Part shown: in pieces, positions 36,301 to 48,300 of the stretch
Layout of the letters: every line of letters starts with the position of its first letter
How positions within the stretch are numbered: position 1 is the first letter of the stretch
Assembly (NCBI GenBank): GCA_013399895.1
Contig: VXBA01005705.1
Location: forward strand, 806,001 to 870,000
Direction of reading: 5' to 3'
DNA from: Serilophus lunatus
Lineage: Eukaryota > Chordata > Aves > Passeriformes > Eurylaimidae
Length of the DNA: 64,000 nucleotides
Notes under the pieces: generated by a model
Database searches by the model: none
Seen by the model: the letters and a program-made list of their open reading frames with translations, nothing else
What the model was told of the DNA's origin: nothing
Translations under genes and position numbers: made by a program

Positions 36301-39300
36301 TTTAAGCATTTAAGCTGTCTCAGTGTAGATTGTCCTGTCAAGGTACAATGAACTCAGTTGCTGCTTTCTCCCTCCAACTTCTACCAGCCCATAAATGTCA
36401 TGATCTTCTCTGCACAGGGTATGGCAAAAGGCAAGATTGTTCTTACAGGGGAAATTAAAGTCAATATTCAAGTTGGTAAGTTAAGTTACTAATCCATATT
36501 TTTGCATTAAAAATGAAAACTAAAAATAAAAATTTAAAAAAAAAGGATGGCTGAACCAAGGCAAGATCTCCTGGATGTATATAGCAGCTATTGGGAAGGC
36601 CATATCTCTGTCCATTCATGCATGTGTGCATGACACCACCACTGCCATTAAAGGCACTATAAAGTCAGGTTTAGTCCAGCAACTAGGTAATTTGATATTA
36701 GTCAAATAGTGTTCTCTAAAGATCTTCCCAAAGGATAATGTAGGGGATGCAGAGTGTCTGGCTTAGAGGCCTATGTGAATATGACCATGTGTTCAAATCT
36801 AAAATAAATATGAGACCATCTGGATAAAAACCCTGGCATGTCACCTTCTGGCAAAATTTGTCATCTAAGTCCAGATTGCTCTCAGACTGACTGGTACAGT
36901 CACATGCCCATTGAGGATGGCTACTACTACAGCAGATCTTTGATGTTCTTTCCTTATCGATGGCTTTCTTTCTTCTAATAGGCCAAAATGGTACATTCAC
37001 CATCCCACTTGTGGTCAACGAGAAAATGTCTCCAACCCTTCAGTTGCTGGTATATACTTTACACCCTGCCAAGGAGCTGGTGGCAGACAGTGTTAAATTT
37101 CCAGTTGAGAAGTGTTTCAAAAACAAGGTGAGAGGCCCTAAGATGTAGCAATTCTCACCTGCTGTCAGGCAAATACAAATTCTTTGTGTATACATTCACA
37201 ACAGATTTACAGTTTTATTCCTATTTCTAACACAATTGTGAACTAGATTTTGCTCTAAATAGATGCAAAACAGCATCTGTTATAAATATTTTCTAAGGAG
37301 TGCCATGGATCTGGTAAAAATATTATTTGCTTACTGTAGTGCTCATTACATGTAAAGTCATAATAAGATTTTATTTGATAATTACAGAAAAAGAATTACA
37401 CTTTAAATCACTTGTGGCAGGCTTCATCTAAGCTATCCTAGGAATCTAAGTGTGCTTATTGCCTAAGTCCCTATTATAACAGAGGCCTGTTCAACAGCTG
37501 CAGTAGAGATCAGACATCCTTCTCCAGGCAGACTCTCTGTGCTTTTACAGAAAAGCCTTCTACTCTCCTCCTGGACCTCCAATCACACTCAGAGTCAGAG
37601 CAGCCCCAAGAAATAACAGATCAGCCATACCAATGTCTGTTTCAAAAATTTCAGGTCCACTTGCAATTCTCTGAAAAGCAGATGCACCCAGCTTCTAATG
37701 TCAGTTTAGACATTGAAGCTGCTGCCAACTCCTTCTGTGCTGTGAGGGCAGTGGATCAGAGCATGCTGCTCCTGAAGCCTGAGATGGAGCTGTCTGAGGA
37801 AATGGTAAGCTGCCCAAATTCAGTCTCCTTCCACTTCTTCCTCTTCCATTACAATGTCTCTCAACTTGGTATCCTTAGACTGTGTTAGACTTCTAAGGCT
37901 TTTTGCATGTGCTGGTCATAAACCATCTATAGCAGGCAATACAGAGGTTTTGTTTCTTGTTACTTGGAAGCCCTCTTTCACATGGGATTTAGTTTAACTT
38001 GTGTCTGACCTCTGGCAACAGAACCCTCTGGCATATCTGCCAGTTTTGTGTCACCAGCAAACTTGCTAAGGGAACACTCTGCCTCAACACCCAGAACATC
38101 AATGAAGATGTTGAACAAGATTGGATCTAGTACTGACCCTGAGGTACACTACTAGAGAGCAACCCCCAGCTAGACTTTGTGCCCAGATCACTGCCCTCTA
38201 GGTCCAGCCATTTAGCCCATTCTCAATCCAGGAAACAAAACACAGTTTCAAACAAGCTGACATCTCAGCTCTGGCAATTTGCAGCCTTTGATGGTGTAAG
38301 TGGAATTAATCTTTGTAGAAAAAGGTTTTGTGTTTCCTTACTCCTCACAGGTATACAGCCTACATCCTCTGCAAGACTTTCAAGGCTATGTCTTTGACGG
38401 GTTCAATCTAGAAGAAGACCGCCAAGACCCCTGTGTCTCATCTGACCACATCTTTCACAAAGGCTTGTATTACACACCTGTAATGTCTGGACTAGGCCCA
38501 GACGTGTATCAGTTTCTCAGGGTAAATGTCCTGTACATCACTTAAATTTGCTGAAGTGAGTTTCTGCTCATTAGATAGTTCTACAAATTTCACTGTTAGT
38601 AAAGCTCATACATGACAAACTCTCTTCATGGACCTCTATTCTCAATTGACCCTACTGCCTGCTGTGACTTTGCAGCATGCACAAAGCTCACACAGGTCTC
38701 TGCATAGTTGTCTCTGCATAGTTGTCTCTGGGTACCTCTGTGGTGGAAAGACAGTAATGGGAAAGAGGGAAGAATGGAATAAACCTCAGCTAAAGTATGG
38801 TTATGGCTAACACCAAAATGTGGTTTTTGCAGGATATGGGCATGAAATTTTTTACCAACTCAAAGGTTCAACAACCTGTTCTATGTGCTAGTGAGACTGT
38901 AAGACGTCAACCATATTCCTTGAATTCAGGATACGTGGCTTATGCACACCATATCAAATCATCAGGTAACACAGCGGCCAGGAAAGAGATTTTATCTTTC
39001 CCTTTAAAAAAGTGGCATTCATGGGACATGGATGGTACTCATTAATCACATTGTAATTGATTTTGAATATTGGCATGGCACAGAATGAGAGCTTGGGATG
39101 ATGGCCAATGCCCAAAAAAGTCTTCAGGTCCGTGCTTCTGATTTGTGTCCAGTTTCATGCTGTGAAGTGTTGGCAATTGGCAGAGTGTCACACAAAACTA
39201 ACACTGCTGACACTGATTTCCTTCCCACCAGAGCTGATGTGAAGGACTGTGAGACGGTGTGGAAAGTAAACAGATCTAAGTGTCAAATGACTTAAGTCCT

Positions 39301-42300
39301 AGCCCTAGGTCTCATGCTCATATTTGGAGACCAAAACATTTCAAGTAATGTTTTCTTTTTTCTTTGATAGCAGGTTATACCTCACTCAGGGATACATTAG
39401 CGTGGCAATAATGAGTTTCCTTTAGTAAAAAATAGGAAAACACTTATCGTCTTTCATATTGGTCCATGCATATTCAAATCTGTCCTTTCTGGGAGCCTTT
39501 ATTATATGAACCTGGTTTTACTAAATTCTCATTATCTCTTACCAGCTGAAGTTAGTAGGGAGGAACATGAAAAGAGACTCATCCTTGAGACTATTCGAGA
39601 ATTCTTCCCTGAAACTTGGATTTGGGATATAGTTCTAATTAAGTAAGTACTGCTCCTTTCATCTCTTTGCAGTGCTTTAAGAGTTACTAAATATGTTCCC
39701 TGATGTCCCACAAACACAATTTCTTGTCACCTCTTCTTACCCTGTCCATCTCATCTTTTCTTTCCCATGATAAAAATACCAAAGGTGTCCCCAAAGACCC
39801 CTGTTTCTAAAATGTTTGTTCTGTAAGTCACATTCCCTTCCTCAGAAGAAGAAAAACTCTATTTAAAATACAGGTTTGCAGAACAACAACTCTAAATTGT
39901 CTTTCCAGACTCGGGGAAATGATGGGCAGAAGAACTTTCAAATGGGCTTTTCTCAGAAGATTTGAGTGATAAGTTCTGGGGGCTTGTGAGATTTATGCAG
40001 ACAGAATAAGGGTAGTTCTGATTTTCAAAACTTGTTGCCTCTACTGAAAAGCAAGGTATATGAAACTTAGCCTTTCTAAGTTTCTCTTTATCCATTCCTA
40101 TCAGTTCTACTGGAAAAGCCAACATCTCATACACCATCCCAGACACCATCACGAAATGGAAGGCCACTGCCTTCTGTGTGGAAGAGTTTGTTGGATTTGG
40201 TATGTCTGTGCCTGCCACTCTGACAGTCTTACAGCCTTTCTTTGTTGACTTGACGTTACCATACTCTATCGTCCGAGGAGAAGATTTCCTGCTTAGAGCC
40301 AACATCTTCAACTACCTTGACCAGTGCATTAAGGTGTGTACTTCTTCCTACATTCTTAGACCTCACCCCACCTCCAAAGAAGCTGCAGCAAATGGTCAGT
40401 GCAGATGATTGGATCTGTCCCTGCTCTTGTTTGAGATACTGAACATTCTAGCTGATGACACTGATTACACTGATAACACCAGACATAAACAGATAGTATC
40501 TTACCCCTCTTTAATAATAAAGCTTTATTTGCATATAGTACAAAACCTTCATCCCGTCACACTGCTACTTCTGTTCTCAGATTAATGTTTTGCTGTCAGA
40601 TTCCCTTGATTATCAAGCCAAACTCATCTCCACGGAAGATGATAGATGTGTATGTGCCAAACAAAGAAAGACCTATGTCTGGAATATTTTCCCCAAAGAA
40701 ACTGGTAAGTGCTTTGAATCTTCTTGGTTTTCTGTTCTGTGATTCATACTAATCAATTTATATCTCACCTGAAAAGCCTTAATCCTTGTCCAACCTGGAG
40801 GATTTGGTTTCCCACAGATCTTTCCAGCTGTCTGGGCTAAAGAGCTTCTTTGCAACTGCAGTGTGTTTATCATTTCCATTTTTAGAGATCAGTTCTCTTC
40901 CTATTTGTGTCACGTACAGTAAATGACCATTCATTATGTTGCATAATATTATGTAATATTATTCATCAGATGACATTTCTTACTTTAGCCATCATTCTTC
41001 TAGAGGTCCAATTTTTTCCTTTTCTGCTACTATTTAAGGTAATGTAGTATTCAGCGTTACTGCAGAGACCAAGGATGATGAAGCTTGTGGAGACAAATCT
41101 CATAAGAACATCAGTATTGACTACAGGGACGCCCAGATCAAAACACTGTTGGTTGAGGTACTGCTGACAGCTTTTACTGTTTGCCCTTTTCATGATGAAA
41201 CTAAAATGCAGCAGAAATACCAAGAGCAAGTAAAAGCTTTTCAGGTTCCCTAAAAAAGTCTTGATATGGCTCCACATTCATCTGTTGTCCTCTTCCATGA
41301 GGATCATTTGGTGTTGGTAAATGTATTGTCTCCCTCATACAGATGGAAATAAGCAACTCCATCTGATGGGAACTCCCTTTTAGTAGCAGCCACATAAAAT
41401 ATGAACTTGTAAACTGTTGCTTCAATTCACACAATGTAGGAGGATGGGGAAAGGAGTGGCTTTTCTATCACTGCATTTCTTCTGCATGCTGTTCTCTCAT
41501 TCATTGCATGTGTCTTTTTTCCACCTCCACAAAGCCTGAAGGCATCAGACGGGAAAAGACTCAAAACTCCCTAATCTGTACAGAAGGTAAGGGTCTCAGA
41601 TACAGGGTTCACAGACACTACAACTTGTGAGCACCACCCTGACGCTGTTATACTGTTTACTATTGAGCAATGACAGTTACTGCACAATTTGGTCTATTTT
41701 CCACAATTTTGGTTTTGCTGTGCCCCCTTCTCTCTTCATGTTCCTGGTTGACAGCTGTAAGTTTCAGTTCATTGCCATCTCATCTGTACAACTTTGTACT
41801 GTGCAATATGTATATTTCACTGCTATAACTAATTTCCCTATATAAATGACCACAATGCACTTAATATTTTTCTCCACAGATGACACAGTCATTCAAGATA
41901 TAGCTCTAGATCTACCTACAAATGTTTTGGAAGGATCAGCCAGAGCTTCCTTTTCTGTTGTTGGTAAGTATATTAATAATATAAAAATAAAGAAAATGTA
42001 AAAAACATAAAATGAAAGCTCTTTCGGGATTCAAAGTGTGAGTTTCCATTCCTTGTGTGGGAAACTTTTGAGAAAAGAGGCTGATTCTCATCTTGTCCAG
42101 CAATTGGACATCCATGAAATGAAGTTTAAATATAAGGTACATTATTCTTCGCTATTCAGTTTAAGTTTATTGCATTTGAATGCTTTGCTATGAAGTAGCA
42201 GCATAGTTCTGAGTTATGACCTCAGTCAGACTTATGCCAGTATAGCTTTTCCCCCACATACACATCTGCAAATCAGAGATAGCAGTAGAGTCTTTTTAGT

Positions 42301-45300
42301 CTTTTCAGGACCTAGACTTTGTTACATGACTCCCTAGGCATAAAGTCTTTGCTTTGTAATGCTGATGATTTCAGATCATTCCAGAAATCCCTTGCTGGGT
42401 CTGTGCTACCTTTCCTAAAAATAACAACTCAGAAGTGGTCTATGATACATCTGCATAACCAATGTCTCTTTTCAGCATTAGTTAATTCTGAAATAAATAG
42501 TTCAATGCAGCATAGCATCTCTGGCTGTTCTCTTTCATCCTCTGGAAACAGAAGTTTCTGAGACCTTTTTTCATTTCCAATAAGAAGTATCTGCTCAAAG
42601 TGGCACTAAAATAAGTAGTGCGTCTGTATGGGCAATTTAGACTAGGAAGGGATGCTTTGTTGACTGCAAAGCAGAACAGATCACTTGGTACTGACAGCAT
42701 GCTTCATGCATGCTGGAAAGGCTTGCAACCCCATCTAGGCTCTTTGACTCTGCATATGGAATGGAAATTACTGTGGCCATGAGTTGTGCTAATCTCTCCC
42801 TTGCATCTCTTCTTCCCCAGGTGACATCATGGGCACCGCCATGCAGAATGTACACCAGCTTCTCCAGATGCCATTTGGCTGTGGGGAGCAGAACATGGTC
42901 CTGTTTGCACCCAACATCTATGTCCTGGACTATCTGAACAAGACAGGGCAGCTGAGTGAAGAGGTCAAATCCAAGGCCATTGGATACTTAGTGAGCGGTG
43001 AGAGTTTTGTGGTTCCCTTACAGTGTGTGCTGAAATTCCTAGTAAGGCCCAGCAAGCAGAAGCAGCAGCAGGGCTATCCTAGCAGACACCACTGTTGTAG
43101 CACATCCCAGTGACCAAAGGGTTTGCCCTGATCAAGACATTTTTTATTTTTGCTTTATCCTCTTTGCTCGTTCCTCTTTGCTGACATTCAACTGCAATGT
43201 TTCCTTTAAGGTTTTATCCTTCAGTCCCCTTCTCCTTTTCCACTCAGGCACAAAATGCATCCTAATCACGTTCATTTAGTTTGAGCAGAGAGCTGATAGA
43301 GCTCTGCCTATTCTATGACTCAGTGTTTCTGCAGGACAAAATGTTCCATACTTCCATAGGATCCCTCAGGCTCCCCTATTACTTGGTAGATACACATTGC
43401 CTTTCCACTCTACCCCACCATGGTTTCAGGTGAGTATGTTACCAAACAAAATAGGATTTACACCTGAGAATACTTCCATTTCCATGTTCTTGCAGGCTAC
43501 CAGAAGCAGCTGTCATACAAACATCCTGATGGGTCCTACAGCATCTTTGCCACCAAAGATAAAGAAGGGAATACCTGGTGAGTGACTGGAAGCAGAAATG
43601 GCTCAGAGATGAATTTGTATTCTATTCACATCATGCAGATAAGAGGCAACTTCACTAGCTAAATCAGATGTACAGAGCTGTCTAGCTGTCTAGGACTCAG
43701 ATTTGGTAAATACTAAGAAAAATGTCTCTTCACACTCTGCCAGAAAGGGTGCACAAAGAGAAGTTGAACCCTAAAGACCCCTCTGCCTTTCTGATTTGCA
43801 CTCCTGCTCTCTCCCAAGAAATTCTTTGCATTGCAATGCTCCGTAGACAGGATTAACCTCAAAGTGTGCTGGACACCCTTCTCATGTCCCATGTAGCTAC
43901 TACTCCTTTAACTGCTCTCTCACGGAGGAGCACACAAAGAAAAAGCAAGCTGCCAACATGCTGGAGGCAACTCTTCATGCTTATGACTGGCACAAATAGG
44001 AGGATTGACTTCTGTTTCTCTTTCTAGTGTTCATCTCACAGCTTCATCATTCCCTTGCAGGCTTACTGGCTTTGTGTACAGATCGTTTGCACAAGCTAGT
44101 CGCTTCATCTATATTGATGGCAATGTCCAGTCTCAAACCCTGATGTGGCTGGCAAGGAAACAGAAGGCAGATGGCTGTTTCCAAAGTGTTGGAACACTCT
44201 TCAACAATGCCTTGAAGGTAGCAGAGGACTACTTCTTGGTCATGCACTTTTTTATTAAGAATATGCTCTCCCATTACTGCCAAAAAATATATTTCACTCA
44301 TAATGCTTGTCCTGTTCCAAGGGCTAATTCTCTAGATCTTATGATGATTATTTTCAGGTCAGTTAGCTTTCCTACACTGTATTTTACATCTTATGAGCAC
44401 CTGAGACAGGAGTTACAGGACTGTAAGCTCGAAGGATTGATGTATATGATAGCAATGGGTTTCTCTTGATTTATTAGCTATTTAGGAGCCATGCAAATGC
44501 TCTCCTTCCATTTGGACTGCCTCCAGAACTAGCCACACTCTCACAGCTGGGATACAGCTATTCATATTTAAAGACTTCTCATTTGTGACATTCATTCATT
44601 ATCCCTCTCTTCATATCCTTTTCAGGGAGGAGTAGATGATGAGCTGTCGCTTTCTGCCTACACCACCATTGCCATGCTAGAAGCGGGGCACTCCAGCTCG
44701 GTAAGAAGATCTCCAGCTCCTGGTATTCATCTGGAATTGGTCCCCAGTTATTTACTTGCTCCAGCATCTGCTACAATTGTCTAGGTAGTAAAGAGAAAAA
44801 AAAAGAAGGAGAGAGCTCCCAGGGTACATGACATTGCTCTGTATCTGCATTGGTTGCTGGGATGGAGAAGGTCCCCATCTCTGTACCTCTTAAACCAAAT
44901 TGTAAAACCTCAGTGGTATTAGATCTTCTACTTGAGAGGCCCAAAACATTTAGTAACACTTTTAGTTTCCAATAAAAATTTGGCAGCTAGTAACCCACAC
45001 ATGACAGGTAGCAACCCTCACACTATGGCATGGCCCAGTCAAGAAAGTAAGTTATTGCAGGTAAACCTATAAAAACAACAAATGGAAATAAAAGTTTTGT
45101 TGGAAAAGCAAAGGTCCATCAGTGCAAAAGCTGATCTCTTCTTTTCAAAAAGTTGCTAATACAAAGGACACTACAATGATCTTAGACTTTAACATATGAG
45201 TTAGCCTCCAACTTGTTATATCCTTTCTGAGGACTTTCTTGATTAGTGCATTAGTGAGGACACAAGGTCAAACTACATATTTTTACTGGATGTAAACCTA

Positions 45301-48300
45301 GTACAACCTCACAAAAAAGTCATTGCGATAGAGACTATTAGGCTAGATTTGTTCAAGAAAACAAACTTGACTATAGAAGTGCAGAGTGAAATATTGGCAT
45401 GGAGGTGAGCAGAAGGAATTACCTGTGAAAGAAACAGAACAGTCTTCTGTTTATAGACCAAACTCTTCAAGAACATGATTGAAAACTATTTGATTTGTGT
45501 GATGTTTCACATGAAATCCCTCCTTGAAAACTTCTATATTCTCTATCCCGAAGTCGTTATACAAGCTGAAGTCGCATTCTCATTGCTGTAATAGTGACAG
45601 GATGAAGCACAGGTTTAAAGAAAAAAAAAATTTTGACCAGGTGAAGACTACTGTCCTGAATTAGACCCATGTGTTTTTTTCATTTTTAAGTACCCTGTAA
45701 TCCGAAATGCCTTTTTTTGTCTGGAGACTGCATCTGAGAAGAGTATCAGTGATGTTTACACTCAGGCACTCATGGCCTATGCTTTCTGCTTAGCTGGCAA
45801 GGCAGAGAAGTGCGAATCATTCCTTGAAGAGTTACAGAAATCGGCAAAAGAAGTTGGTGAGTTTCAGTCATTTGGGGAATTTGGGAACTGGAAAGAAGGA
45901 ACAGATCTTACTGATGGTCTAACCCTGACAATATTGAGAATATGTGCACATGAACCATACTCCACAAATAACCTATGGAGTTAATCTACAGTCCATCCTT
46001 TGGTCTGTAAAGTACCCTTGAGGAAGAGGCCAGGATGCACTAAGCCTCCAAGACAGCATAGAGTAGTGACATCTGTAATCAATCCTAGTTGTTTCTCAGC
46101 CTCGTTTTGCTTATTCAGATGGTTCACAGCACTGGGAACAAGAGGAGAGGTCTCCCTCAGAAGAATCTCCCTCCTTCCTTGACCATGCCCCATCAGCTGA
46201 AGTTGAGATCACCAGTTATGTACTATTGGCATTGCTCTGCAAACCCAACCGGAATAAAGAGGATCTCACAAAGGCCTCAGGGATTGTGCAGTGGATCATC
46301 AGGCAGCAGAATGCCTATGGAGGTTTCTCTTCTACACAGGTGCCAAAACTACCTTTCGCTCCCCAGCCAGTCCTAGGAGTTGGGGCACTGTTTCAAGATT
46401 CCAGCAAGGCTTTGACTACCTGGACTTATTTCTGCTTTCTCTTGTCTCAAATATACAGAGACTAAAATACTTGCTCCCTACCCCCGCCCCCTCTTAATTA
46501 TAGAAAGGTTAAAGCCATACAAGAGTAATTTGACTAGCAACAAATATAGATATTTGTGTCAGGGATGAGCCTAGGAAACACCAAGTTCCAGCTGTTATAT
46601 GACCAAGAAGTTCTGTGTAGTTCCACAGAAAACATGGGCTTCACCCTATGAAAAACTCTACAAGCTTGCTCTAGTGCTCAGATTTTATATTCTGAGACCT
46701 TCACATTAGGAGAGGGATTTTTTTCACCCTAAAACATACATGACAGAATGAAGTGGCTCCTTTTGTATGGGAACCATGGGATTATACACAAATTCAGAAT
46801 TTCTTTAGCCAGGATGAAGCTACTCTGAGTCATATGGGAACCCTGACTTTGATCTGCTCTGCACTGGTCATGCTTTGTAGCTTATCATCTTTAATTATTT
46901 TCTTTTTCTTCAGGACACAGTCATTGCTCTTCAAGCCCTTGCTGCTTATGGTGAAGCTACCTACAACTCTGCTACACAAAATGGAGTCAAGATCACTTCC
47001 CAAAAGCCTTTTGAAAAGGTATTTAATGTCAACAATGAGAACAGGCTCCTGCTGCAACAGACTCCCCTTCCTGAGGTCCCTGGGAGCTACAGCCTAACAG
47101 TGAATGGCAGTGGATGCGTATTTATGCAAGTAAATGTCTGCTCTTCTCTTCATTGTGTCTCGCTTTCTGCATACAATGTAACCACGGGTCTGATGATTTC
47201 CTAGCCAACTTCTATTTTTCCTAATTACTTGATTTCCCCACATCATTTAAACACTCTTTTACTCATCCCACATTTACATTCGTGTGGATTTATGGCATGG
47301 AAAAAGAATGTTTTCTAATCCTTATCTGGTTTCTTTCTGGGAGGCGATTCTGCACCTTCATTGTTAAAAAGCAAAAGTCTGATGTGTTCAGCATGGATCT
47401 AAGCAAGGATCTTCCACATAAAACTATGAGCAACATTTCCAGAAAAGCTGGGTTTAGAATATGAAGAAAAATCCTTGGCACACTTGAAAAAATGAGTTTT
47501 TTCCTCTTCCAGACAGCACTGAGATACAACATTCACCTTCCAGAGGGGGCCTTTGGATTTCTGCTTTCAGTACAGACATCAAACGCTTCCTGCTCACTGG
47601 ATCGACCAGCAAAATTTGATATTGTCCTCATAAGCAGGTAATGTGCCATCAGCAAGCTGGCTCCACAGATGACAAGACATGCAGAGAACATTGCTGTGTG
47701 TTTTCAGTTCTGCTTATGAAGTTTAGAACCATGAGCTGATCAATATGTTGATGATATCAGCCTGTAAAACACAATATCCCAAAAGACCCTGTGACGGTAA
47801 CTGATGACGGTAGCATATACTTGGCCCCTTCGTGCTGGGGGCCCCACCAATGTCTCCCACTGGAGCCAGTCAGCAAGCACGTGTGATTCACACCAGCCTC
47901 TCCATGCTGCATGAAGTCAAGAGCAGGGAGCTGAAGTTTGCTTCTCCAGGTACAGTCAACACTGACAGGGGCCTCTGTTGTTTCAGTTACACAGGAAAGC
48001 GCAGCAGCTCCAACATGCTCATTATTGATGTGAAGATGCTCTCTGGCTTTGTTCCTGTTAAATCTTCCCTGGATAAGGTAAATTATAGGAACAAATTAAA
48101 TTACTCTCTGCAGTGACAGAGGAGAAAACTGGTTGTGACAAAAACAGAGGTGCAGTTAAGAATCATTCAGCCACAAACCCTGTGAGGTGTTTGCATGGCT
48201 ACACTGTCTTCATTACTGAGTGCAGAGAATGCCCTACAAGGGGTTTTGGACACACAGACACACTAAAAACTAGAAAACTAGAAAGGGTTCCAGCTCAAGA

